A stretch of 37,735 bases of DNA from an uncultured Prevotellaceae bacterium (GTDB taxonomy: Bacteria > Bacteroidota > Bacteroidia > Bacteroidales > Bacteroidaceae): contig CAMVJU010000017.1 in NCBI GenBank assembly GCA_947167935.1, positions 1 through 37,735 of the forward strand, written 5' to 3'. Below the pieces are notes generated by a model. That model ran no database searches, was not told the DNA's origin, and saw only the letters and a list, made by a program, of their open reading frames with translations. This document shows positions 1-6,444 of the stretch, in pieces (position 1 is the stretch's first letter; each line of letters begins with the position of its first letter). The translations under genes were made by a program, and so were the position numbers.

Positions 1-82
1 GGTCGGTACCGATGTCGAAGAAACGGTAGCGCTTCAGATGGATAATCTGATGTATTTCGAAATATAAACAAATCGTTTTCAT
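1..82 (-). CDS. GH57 family alpha-amylase, N-terminal fragment cut by the window edge
   Basis: Read on the minus strand, an ATG at 82 opens a frame that runs off the left edge. Its 27 visible residues begin MKTICLYFEIHQ and continue with IIHLKRYRFFDIGTD. This matches my recollection of the N-terminus of Bacteroidetes GH57 alpha-amylases, retaining enzymes that act on alpha-1,4-glucans. It is the third gene, after a debranching enzyme and a glycosyltransferase in the same direction, which is the usual glycogen cluster of Bacteroides and Prevotella. The 65-bp gap to the preceding stop is made of AT-rich repeats with no obvious promoter, so co-transcription is likely. The catalytic residues lie outside the window. 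The opposite strand is also open here (2-67), but I prefer the minus-strand reading because of the context and the recognisable start. Confidence 0.8.
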   Translation of the reverse strand, partial: MKTICLYFEIHQIIHLKRYRFFDIGTD

Positions 83-147
83 AATTCTTACTTAATTCTT
101 AATTGATAATCGCGAAGCGATAACTCTTAATTCTTAACTCTTAATTG
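83..147. repeat. AT-rich intergenic repeat
   Basis: The spacer between the glycosyltransferase and the GH57 gene consists of imperfect copies of TTAATTCTTAA-type units. A small hairpin, ATCGC-GAA-GCGAT, sits in the middle (about 109-121). No promoter is visible. It resembles the other low-complexity spacers of this window. Confidence 0.6.
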
Positions 148-1419
148 TCATTGTTCCCAGCCGAGTGTGCGGCGATAGAGTGTGCGAATCCAGGTGCCCA
201 CCTTCTCCCAGGTAATCTGATCGACCTCCTTCTTGCCCTCATCCTGTAGGTAGTGGAAGAGCGAGTCGTTGGTGCAGATGCTGTAGATGGCGTCGGCGAG
301 GGCGTGGATATCCCAGTAGTCCACCTTGATGCAGTTGTCGAGAATCTCGGCACAGCCTGACTGCTTGGAGATAATCGAGGGTGTGCCACATTGCATGGCC
401 TCCAGCGGCGAGATGCCGAAAGGCTCGGATACGGACGGCATGACGTAGACGTCGCTGTCCTTCAGGCACTCGTACACTTGCTTGCCGCGCATAAATCCTG
501 GGAAGTGGAAGCGGTCGGCAATGCCGCGCTCGGCGGCGAGGTAAATCATCGCGTCCATCATATCGCCTGAGCCAGCCATGCAGAAGCGCACGTTGCGGGT
601 GCGGTGCAGCACCATGTTGGCAGCCTCGACGAAGTATTCGGGGCCTTTCTGCATGGTGATACGTCCGAGGAACGTGACAACCTTGTCTTTTCCTGTATGG
701 TCAGGACGAGGGATGGCATCGTATTCCGCAGGCAGCGGATAAACGGCGTTGTGCACGGTGAAGCACTTGCGCGGATCCTGATGATACTGGTTGATGACCG
801 TCTGACGTGTCAACTCAGATACGCACATAATGCAGTCGGCCCAGTCCATACCGTTCTTCTCAATCGAGTAGACGGTGGGATTGACCTTGCCGCGCGAGCG
901 GTCGAAGTCGGTGGCGTGCACGTGTATGCACAGTGGCTTGCCAGAGACCTGCTTGGCGTGTATGCCAGCGGGGAAGGTCAGCCAGTCGTGGGCGTGAATG
1001 ATGTCGAATTCTTCTGTGCGGGCTACCTGTCCGGCGATGATCGAGTAGTTGTTGATTTCCTCGTGCAGGTTGCCGGGATAGCCGCCTGCAAACTCCATAG
1101 CGCCAAGGTCGTTGACATTCATGTAGTTGAAGTCAGCGTAGATATGATCGCGCAGTTTGTAGTAGTAGTCAGGATCCATGATGTTGCCGACGCGCTGCTT
1201 CACGTAGTCGTAGCTGACGTCGCGCCAGGCAATGGGCACGGCATTCATGGCCACGATGCGGCAGGCGTGCTGGCTCTCATCGCCGAAGGGGTGGGGCAGG
1301 CAGAGCACCGTCTCGATGTCGCCCTGTGCCTTCAGACCTTCGGATATTCCGTAGTTCGCGGTGGCGAGTCCACCGAACACATGAGGAGGATACTCCCATC
1401 CAAACATTAATACTTTCAT
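148..1419 (-). CDS. GT4-type glycosyltransferase, probable glycogen synthase
   Basis: A 423-residue GT-B enzyme. The N-terminus MKVLMFGWEYPPHVFGGLA carries a glycine-rich GGLA segment like that of glycogen synthases, where it contacts the sugar-nucleotide phosphates. The C-terminal half has the acidic motif EPFGISPLEAMQCG, the E-x7-E signature of GT4/GT5 nucleotide-sugar transferases. Residues around 135-170 (IIHAHDWLTFPAGIHAK) also fit the glycogen-synthase-like fold. It probably transfers glucose from a nucleotide sugar onto alpha-1,4-glucan in the cytoplasm; which donor it uses cannot be told from sequence. It starts 16 bp after the debranching-enzyme stop and is followed by GH57 amylase, so all three likely form one operon for glycogen turnover. 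The length is normal for the family and there is no signal peptide. Confidence 0.85.
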   Translation of the reverse strand: MKVLMFGWEYPPHVFGGLATANYGISEGLKAQGDIETVLCLPHPFGDESQHACRIVAMNAVPIAWRDVSYDYVKQRVGNIMDPDYYYKLRDHIYADFNYMNVNDLGAMEFAGGYPGNLHEEINNYSIIAGQVARTEEFDIIHAHDWLTFPAGIHAKQVSGKPLCIHVHATDFDRSRGKVNPTVYSIEKNGMDWADCIMCVSELTRQTVINQYHQDPRKCFTVHNAVYPLPAEYDAIPRPDHTGKDKVVTFLGRITMQKGPEYFVEAANMVLHRTRNVRFCMAGSGDMMDAMIYLAAERGIADRFHFPGFMRGKQVYECLKDSDVYVMPSVSEPFGISPLEAMQCGTPSIISKQSGCAEILDNCIKVDYWDIHALADAIYSICTNDSLFHYLQDEGKKEVDQITWEKVGTWIRTLYRRTLGWEQ

Positions 1420-1435
1420 AGTCGTTCCTCCTTAT

Positions 1436-3385
1436 TTATTTCTGATACGAATATTTCTCCAGCAAGCGCATGGTGCGCAGAATCTCAGCCACGTTCATGG
1501 CAAACGACATAGCGCCGCGTCCGTGGAAGGGCGGGTTGCCGTCGAAGAGCTCAGAGATGGTGCCGAGGGCATGATAGTCAATCTCGTCCTCATAGCCCAC
1601 CATCTGCCGCTCGATGAACGAGAGGCGTGAGCGCTTGTAGAGCTTCAGGCAGGCCTCCATGTAGAATCCGCCGAGCCAAGGCCAGGCCGTTCCCTGATGG
1701 TAGGCGTAGTCACGTTGTGTCTGCGGGCCGACGTACATGGGGTTGTAGCCGCCGCTCTTAGGCGATAGTGAGCGCAGGCCCTTTGGCGTGAGCAGCTCGC
1801 GCGTACATATATCTACTACGCTCTTCATCTGCTGTTGCGACAAGGGCGAGTAGTCAAGAGCTACGGCGAAGATCATGTTCGGACGCACGCTCCAGTCCAT
1901 CATATTGCCGTCCACATAGTCGAGCAGGTAGCCGTACTCATTGACGAAGGTGTCGACGAATGACTGCTTGGTCAAGGCAGCACGCTGCTCCAGCTCGTCC
2001 ACAGACTCCTGGTCGTTACGGTCGGCAGCCAGCGAGGCGCAGAACTTGAGGGCGTTGTACCACAGGGCGTTGAACTCTACGATATAGCCTGAGCGGGGCA
2101 CCACGGGCCTGCCGTTGGCTGTTGAGTTCATCCACGTCACGGCGTGGTCGCGGCCGTTGGCGTAGAGCAGGCCGTTGTCGTCGAGTCTCAGGTTGGGATG
2201 CTTACCTGCGGTGATGAAGGTCATCATGTGGATGAGCAGGTCGCCGTACATCTCAAAGCATTTTTCGCGGCCGGCATACTTGGCATACTGCTGGATGGCC
2301 CATACGGCCCAGAGCATCACGTCGGGCTGTTCAATCTCGTAGATTTGTACCGTCAGCGGATCGCCGTTCATAAACTCGCGCAGGCCACGCTCGGCAGTCT
2401 TCATCACCAGCTCAAAGTAGTCCTGCTCCTCGATGGCCAGCGTCAGGCCAGGCAGCGAGATGAACGTGTCGCGTGCACGGCACTTGAACCAAGGATAGCC
2501 GGCTAGCAGGTAGCGGTCGTCGTTAGGCATGCGCTTGTGGAACTGGTGAGCGGCGGTGACGAGGCAGTGGTAGAAGTTGTCGCGCGGTACGCGCTCCTCC
2601 ACCTCTTCCTGGAAGAGCTTCTTCAACGTGCTTGTCTTAATCTGCGACGTGGAGCCGCTGAACACGATGCTCTCACCCTTCTTGATGCTCATCTCAAAAT
2701 AGCCGGGCACGTAGAGGTCCTCGTTGCTGGCGTAGCCGCGCTCCTGCTCCTTCGGATATTCGATGCCTCGATACCAATCGGGCTGGAACACGAACTCGTT
2801 TTTCTTCGAGAACTGCATGAAGAGGTCGGGATAGCCCTGATACATGCACGTCTTGATGCCGCCGTCGATGGGTGTGTACTCACGGCTGGCCACCATGTTC
2901 TCATGTGTGAACTGACGCACGGAACGGAAGGCCAGGAACGGACGGAAACGCAGCGTAGTGGCTGAGTGGGCATCCTCCAGCGTGTAGCGGATGAGGATGC
3001 GGTCTTCGTAGTGCTGGAACACTACCTCTTTCTTCAGCACCACGCCGCCCACGCGATAGATGGTCGTGGGCACCTTCGAGGCGTCGAACTCACGGATGTA
3101 CTTGTGTCCCTTAGGACTGAAATTGTTGCCCTGATACTTGTGGAGGCCCAGGTTGAACTCAGCTCCGTGCTGGATGACCGTACAGTCGAGCGACGACAGC
3201 AGAACGTGGTTCTCGTCGTCAATCTCTGGAACGGGTACAACCAGCAATCCGTGGTACTTACGCGTGTTACAATCGACAACAGTCGACGCGCTGTAGGCAC
3301 CACTGCGGTTTGTGCGGAGCAGCTCGCGGCGAAGGCTCTCTTCAAGGTTCGTCATCACGGCTTTCTCAAATCGCAAATAACTCAT
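1436..3385 (-). CDS. Glycogen debranching enzyme (amylo-alpha-1,6-glucosidase)
   Basis: A 649-residue cytoplasmic protein with the bacterial debranching-enzyme layout. An N-terminal beta-rich domain (about 1-280, including NRSGAYSASTVVDCNTRKYHG) precedes an (alpha/alpha)6-barrel glucosidase domain (about 290-640). Recognisable barrel motifs are AGYPWFKCRARDTFISLPG near residue 300, GYIVEFNALWYNAL near 430, and YHQGTAWPWLGGFY near 565. It is expected to remove alpha-1,6 branch glucose from glycogen, working with the adjoining glycosyltransferase and GH57 amylase. It is first in the minus-strand operon. A Bacteroidetes promoter lies at 3458-3488, giving a leader of about 70 nt. The start MSYLRFEKAVM is preceded by an AT-rich leader, and no other start is needed. 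Confidence 0.88.
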   Translation of the reverse strand: MSYLRFEKAVMTNLEESLRRELLRTNRSGAYSASTVVDCNTRKYHGLLVVPVPEIDDENHVLLSSLDCTVIQHGAEFNLGLHKYQGNNFSPKGHKYIREFDASKVPTTIYRVGGVVLKKEVVFQHYEDRILIRYTLEDAHSATTLRFRPFLAFRSVRQFTHENMVASREYTPIDGGIKTCMYQGYPDLFMQFSKKNEFVFQPDWYRGIEYPKEQERGYASNEDLYVPGYFEMSIKKGESIVFSGSTSQIKTSTLKKLFQEEVEERVPRDNFYHCLVTAAHQFHKRMPNDDRYLLAGYPWFKCRARDTFISLPGLTLAIEEQDYFELVMKTAERGLREFMNGDPLTVQIYEIEQPDVMLWAVWAIQQYAKYAGREKCFEMYGDLLIHMMTFITAGKHPNLRLDDNGLLYANGRDHAVTWMNSTANGRPVVPRSGYIVEFNALWYNALKFCASLAADRNDQESVDELEQRAALTKQSFVDTFVNEYGYLLDYVDGNMMDWSVRPNMIFAVALDYSPLSQQQMKSVVDICTRELLTPKGLRSLSPKSGGYNPMYVGPQTQRDYAYHQGTAWPWLGGFYMEACLKLYKRSRLSFIERQMVGYEDEIDYHALGTISELFDGNPPFHGRGAMSFAMNVAEILRTMRLLEKYSYQK

Positions 3386-3457
3386 GAAGCTTTTATAGAT
3401 TTATAGGTTATTATTTGTTTTTAATGGTGATTATTTTGTAGGTAATAGTTTAACGCC

Positions 3458-3488
3458 CAAAATTACAAACTTTTCAGCAGTCGGCAAA
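3458..3488 (-). promoter_or_regulatory. Promoter of the glycogen cluster
   Basis: On the minus strand TTTG (3488-3485) is followed by a 19-nt spacer and TAATTTTG (3465-3458). This matches the Bacteroidetes primary sigma consensus (-33 TTTG, -7 TAnnTTTG). It sits about 72 nt upstream of the debranching-enzyme ATG. Confidence 0.7.
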
Positions 3489-3497
3489 ATAATTGAA

Positions 3498-3581
3498 TGA
3501 CTTTTTTCAAAAACCCATTGACTTTTTTCAAAAACTCGTTCACTTTTTTCAAAAACTCGTTCACTTTTTTCAAAAAGGGAG
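3498..3581. repeat. Four tandem 21-bp repeats with phased T/A tracts
   Basis: Four contiguous 21-bp units (3498-3518, 3519-3539, 3540-3560, 3561-3581) share the core TTTTTTCAAAAA; only the GC-containing linker varies. A 21-bp period equals about two helical turns, so the tracts face the same side of the helix and the DNA is probably curved. The array lies exactly between the -33 box of the minus-strand glycogen promoter (3488) and the -7 box of truA (3592). Confidence 0.85.
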
Positions 3582-3591
3582 TCGTTTTTTG

Positions 3592-3599
3592 TACCTTTG
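3592..3599 (+). promoter_or_regulatory. Promoter -7 element of truA
   Basis: TACCTTTG followed by C matches the Bacteroidetes -7 box. The expected -33 position falls inside the fourth 21-bp repeat and shows no clean TTTG. The ATG at 3609 lies only 10 bp beyond the box, so the transcript would have almost no leader. Confidence 0.65.
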
Positions 3600-3608
3600 C
3601 AGCCAGCT

Positions 3609-4466
3609 ATGAGATTTTTTGTGACGTTGAGCTACGACGGGACGCGCTTCCACGGATGGCAGGTGCAACCCAACGGCATCTCGGTGCAGGAAGAACTGCA
3701 ACGGGCACTCTCATTGCTGCTTCGCCAGGACATCACCGTGACGGGTGCCGGACGAACCGACACAGGCGTTCATGCCAGGATGATGGTGGCGCATTTTGAT
3801 TTTTGTGGAAAGTGGAATGAGGAAAGTGGAGAGAGGAATGGAGAGATTGACTGCCAGCAGTTGGCCTACAAGCTGAACAGAATCCTTCCGCAGGACATTG
3901 CCGTGCAGCGTGTGGAGCCTGTGGCCGATGATATGCATGCACGCTTCTCGGCCATCGCGCGTACATATTATTATTATGTGCATACCTTCAAATCGCCTTT
4001 CCTGCGTCATTACTCCTGCGAGCTGCACTACAATCTCGACTTTACGCTGATGAATCAGGCGGCTGCCATCCTGCTGGAATATGGAGACTTTGGCGCCTTC
4101 TGCAAGAGTCATGCCGATGTGAAGACTACGCTCTGCCACGTGATGAAAGCCGAATGGACAGAGACAGAGCCTGGCCAGTGGCGCTTCGAAATCAAGGCCA
4201 ACCGCTTCCTCCGCAATATGGTGCGAGCCGTAGTCGGCACGCTGATAGAAGTAGGCCGTCATCGCCTGACACTCGACGAATTCCGTCGTGTCATTGAGCG
4301 CAAACGTCGTACCGAGGCTGGTGAGTCGATGCCGGCCAAAGCTTTGTTCCTAGAAAGAATAGAGTACAAAGTCCCCCTTACTGCCCCCGAGGGGGCTTCT
4401 ATAGCAATGCTGGGAGAAAGTGATGTGTCCCCCTCGGGGGACGAAAGGGGGGTCTTATGTGGTTAA
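3609..4466 (+). CDS. truA: tRNA pseudouridine(38-40) synthase TruA
   Basis: TruA converts uridine to pseudouridine at positions 38-40 of the tRNA anticodon stem. The catalytic signature GAGRTDTGVHA is present, with the nucleophilic Asp at about residue 51. The opening MRFFVTLSYDGTRFHGWQVQ and the later RFLRNMVRAVVGTLIEVG are typical. I place the start at 3609; the ATG-like alternative at 3597 overlaps the -7 promoter box and would be untranscribed. Two oddities: residues 66-80 (around KWNEESGERNGE) are encoded by a low-complexity purine repeat where I expect a short loop, and the last 31 residues (from 255) come from a GC-rich inverted repeat beyond the normal FLERIEY ending. The stop overlaps the next gene by 10 bp. 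Confidence 0.93.
   Translation: MRFFVTLSYDGTRFHGWQVQPNGISVQEELQRALSLLLRQDITVTGAGRTDTGVHARMMVAHFDFCGKWNEESGERNGEIDCQQLAYKLNRILPQDIAVQRVEPVADDMHARFSAIARTYYYYVHTFKSPFLRHYSCELHYNLDFTLMNQAAAILLEYGDFGAFCKSHADVKTTLCHVMKAEWTETEPGQWRFEIKANRFLRNMVRAVVGTLIEVGRHRLTLDEFRRVIERKRRTEAGESMPAKALFLERIEYKVPLTAPEGASIAMLGESDVSPSGDERGVLCG
4370..4455. repeat. GC-rich long inverted repeat across the truA-transporter junction
   Basis: The left arm (about 4370-4397) and right arm (about 4427-4455) are imperfect inverted copies of each other, each built around CCCCCGAGGGGG. Each arm is also self-complementary (GTCCCCCTCGGGGGAC at 4427-4442). The element encodes the C-terminal tail of TruA and places a G-run directly before the transporter ATG. 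It reads like a dispersed repeat that landed at the gene boundary. Confidence 0.75.
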
Positions 4467-5371
4467 TCCTCGCGTTCCTCTCCGCAGCCTTTCTGGGTGT
4501 TTATGACTCGCTGAAAAAGAAGTCACTCAAGGACAATGCCGTCCTGCCCGTGCTCTTTCTCAATACACTTTTCTCGTCGCTTATCTTCCTGCCGTTCATC
4601 ATCATGAGCCAAAGCGGCCTGCTGTCCGACGGCTCCATCTTTCATGTGGCACAGGGAACTTGGGAGGAACACCGCTATATCGTAGGCAAGGCGCTCATCG
4701 TCCTCTCCAGCTGGGTGCTGGGCTATTTCGGCATGAAGCACCTGCCGCTTACCATCGTCGGCCCTATCAACGCCACGCGTCCTGTGATGGTGCTCATCGG
4801 TGCCCTGCTGCTCTTTGGCGAGCGTCTCAACCTCTGGCAATGGGCAGGTGTGCTGTTGGCCGTGGCCTCGTTCTTCCTGCTGAGCCGTAGCGGTCGCAAG
4901 GAGGGCATCGACTTCAAGCACGACCGCTGGATCTATATGATTGTGGGTGCGGCGATGCTGGGTGCGTTGAGCGGTCTTTACGACAAATATCTCATGGCGC
5001 CGCAGAGCGAGGGTGGGGTGGGGCTCGACCGTATGATGGTGCAGTCGTGGTACAATATCTACCAATGTTTTATGATGCTGGCCATGCTCCTGCTGCTCTG
5101 GTGGCCGAAGCGAAAGCACACCACGCCTTTCCGATGGGATTGGGCCATCATCGGCATCAGCCTCTTCCTTTCCACCGCCGACTTCCTCTATTTCTACTCC
5201 TTGTCGCTGCCTACGGCTATGATCAGCATCGTGTCGATGATTCGCCGAGGCTCCGTCGTTGTCAGCTTCATCTGTGGTGCCCTCTTCTTCCATGAAAAGA
5301 ACTTGCGTGCCAAAGCCGTCGACCTGGCCCTCGTCCTCTTGGGTATGCTCTGCCTCTATATCGGCAGCTGA
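4457..5371 (+). CDS. DMT-superfamily transporter (EamA-type)
   Basis: A 304-residue integral membrane protein with about ten hydrophobic helices in two halves, as in the drug/metabolite transporter superfamily. The first half ends around PLTIVGPINATRPVMVLIGALLLFGERLN and the second around LPTAMISIVSMIRRGSVVVSFICGALFFHEKNL. Both carry the internal-repeat pattern (a hydrophobic helix ending in a G/H-E-x-N/L loop) seen in EamA proteins. The substrate cannot be predicted from sequence. Translation starts at the ATG inside the end of truA, 2 nt after the right arm of an inverted repeat, so the two genes are probably translationally coupled. No terminator is visible before the next promoter. Confidence 0.8.
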   Translation: MWLILAFLSAAFLGVYDSLKKKSLKDNAVLPVLFLNTLFSSLIFLPFIIMSQSGLLSDGSIFHVAQGTWEEHRYIVGKALIVLSSWVLGYFGMKHLPLTIVGPINATRPVMVLIGALLLFGERLNLWQWAGVLLAVASFFLLSRSGRKEGIDFKHDRWIYMIVGAAMLGALSGLYDKYLMAPQSEGGVGLDRMMVQSWYNIYQCFMMLAMLLLLWWPKRKHTTPFRWDWAIIGISLFLSTADFLYFYSLSLPTAMISIVSMIRRGSVVVSFICGALFFHEKNLRAKAVDLALVLLGMLCLYIGS

Positions 5372-5397
5372 TTTTTTGAGAAAAAAGTGACGAAATA

Positions 5398-5429
5398 TTT
5401 GCGTAGTTGATAAAAATGTTATAATTTTG
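5398..5429 (+). promoter_or_regulatory. Promoter of the aromatic amino-acid operon
   Basis: TTTG (5398-5401), a 20-nt spacer, then TAATTTTG (5422-5429). This is a full match to the Bacteroidetes consensus, about 28 nt upstream of the leader-peptide ATG. Confidence 0.8.
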
Positions 5430-5457
5430 CACGCTGTAACGACAAATAGAAAGCTAA

Positions 5458-5532
5458 ATGAACAAATTCAATGCATATTTCTACTACTATTTTTACTTTA
5501 CAAGCAATTGTGAAGCGGTAGTTCGTATGTAA
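5458..5532 (+). CDS. Phe/Tyr-rich leader peptide of the aromatic operon attenuator
   Basis: A 24-codon ORF begins at ATG 5458 and ends at TAA 5530-5532. Residues 7-14 are YFYYYFYF, eight aromatic residues in a row, and Phe also occurs at residue 4. In all, 9 of the first 14 residues are Phe or Tyr. It sits between a strong promoter and a terminator hairpin in front of prephenate dehydratase, as classical leader peptides such as PheL do. Scarcity of charged Phe- or Tyr-tRNA would stall the ribosome at codons 7-14 (5476-5499), just before the antiterminator strand. The composition and position are direct observations; the regulatory role is inferred from the known attenuation mechanism. Confidence 0.85.
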   Translation: MNKFNAYFYYYFYFTSNCEAVVRM

Positions 5533-5579
5533 GATGAAAGAATTGAAAAATTGAGAATTGAAATACAGCCCCGCTTCAC
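5510..5579 (+). promoter_or_regulatory. Antiterminator pairing in the aromatic operon leader
   Basis: GTGAAGCGG at 5510-5518, inside the last third of the leader peptide, is perfectly complementary over 9 bp to CCGCTTCAC at 5571-5579, the 5' arm of the terminator. The two pairings exclude each other. A ribosome stalled at the aromatic codons leaves 5510-5518 free to form the antiterminator; one that reaches the stop at 5532 covers it and lets the terminator form. Confidence 0.78.
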
Positions 5580-5605
5580 TGAAAGGTGAAAGTGGGGCCT
5601 TTTTA
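5568..5605 (+). terminator. Attenuator terminator hairpin before prephenate dehydratase
   Basis: GCCCCGCTTCAC (5568-5579) pairs with GTGAAAGTGGGGC (5586-5598) with one mismatch and one bulge, followed by CTTTTTA. It ends 9 nt before the prephenate dehydratase ATG. As it lies upstream of the structural genes, it acts as an attenuator and not as an end-of-operon terminator. Confidence 0.82.
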
Positions 5606-5613
5606 TTAAGAAG

Positions 5614-6444
5614 ATGAAGAGAATAGCCATACAGGGCGAGACAGGGTCGTTTCACGACATTGCAGCCCATCAGTATTTCGCAGGCGAGCAGCTGCAGCTC
5701 ATCTGCTGCCAGACCTTCGAGCAGGTGTATGAGAGCATCAGCCAGGACCCTACCATTATCGGTATGGCTGCCATCGAGAACACCATTGCCGGCTCGTTGC
5801 TCCACAACTATGAGTTGCTGCGCGACTCCGGCACCACCGTCGTAGGCGAGCACAAACTGCACATCACCCATTGCATCTGCTGTCTGCCTGAGGATTCTTG
5901 GGAGACCATCACCGAGGTACACTCCCATCCTGTGGCCCTGATGCAGACACGCCATTATCTGGCCCAGCATCCGCAGCTGCGTGTGGTGGAGGCCGACGAT
6001 ACGGCAGGCGCTGCCAAGATGATTGCCGAAGGTCAGCACAAGGGTTGGGCAGCCATCTGTCATGCCGATGCAGCACGCCTCTATGGGTTGAAAGTGCTGG
6101 AGGACGGCATTGAGGACAACAAGCACAACTTCACTCGTTTCCTCGTTTGCTGCAAACCGCAGAAGGCCGACCTGCTGCGCCCGCTCATTGAGACGAACAA
6201 ATCGAGCATCGTCTTCGCCCTGCCCCATGAGGAGGGATCGCTCTCGGCCGTGCTTGCCATCCTGTCGTTTTACAAGATCAACCTGACGAAGATCCAGTCG
6301 CTGCCCATAATCGGCCGCGAGTGGGAATACCTCTTCTATGTGGATGTGACCTACAGCGACCTGACCCGCTATCGTCAGGCCATCGATGCCATCATCCCCT
6401 TAACCCGTGACTTAAAGATTTTAGGAGAATATAAAAGCGTATGA
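5614..6444 (+). CDS. pheA: Prephenate dehydratase with C-terminal ACT domain
   Basis: A 276-residue monofunctional enzyme converting prephenate to phenylpyruvate, the committed step to phenylalanine. The catalytic domain (about 1-180) opens with IAIQGETGSFHDIAA and holds the conserved NFTRF motif (TRF at 174-176), whose threonine is catalytic in the family. A C-terminal ACT domain (about 192-270) contains EEGSLSAVLAILSFYKINLTKIQSLP, the Phe-sensing region; the usual ESRP is IQSLP here. There is no fused chorismate mutase; that activity is carried by the third gene of the operon. It is the first structural gene after the attenuator and its stop overlaps the next start (ATGA). Confidence 0.93.
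   Translation: MKRIAIQGETGSFHDIAAHQYFAGEQLQLICCQTFEQVYESISQDPTIIGMAAIENTIAGSLLHNYELLRDSGTTVVGEHKLHITHCICCLPEDSWETITEVHSHPVALMQTRHYLAQHPQLRVVEADDTAGAAKMIAEGQHKGWAAICHADAARLYGLKVLEDGIEDNKHNFTRFLVCCKPQKADLLRPLIETNKSSIVFALPHEEGSLSAVLAILSFYKINLTKIQSLPIIGREWEYLFYVDVTYSDLTRYRQAIDAIIPLTRDLKILGEYKSV

Noticed and set aside
2..67. Plus-strand reading frame ending at TAA 67
   Set aside because: The opposite strand gives a recognisable GH57 N-terminus with an ATG and the expected operon position, so the plus-strand reading is probably a shadow.
604..1410. 268-codon open frame on the plus strand opposite the glycosyltransferase
   Set aside because: It is the antisense of a clear GT4 gene, shows no family motif and has the Val/His/Gly-rich composition typical of such shadows.
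3497..3799. Plus-strand frame starting with repeated TFFKNSF heptads
   Set aside because: It is only the translation of the 21-bp DNA repeat, lies upstream of the truA transcription start and then runs out of frame through truA.
5419..6228. 269-codon minus-strand frame covering the attenuator and prephenate dehydratase
   Set aside because: It reads across the promoter, leader peptide and terminator and opposes an enzyme with intact motifs.
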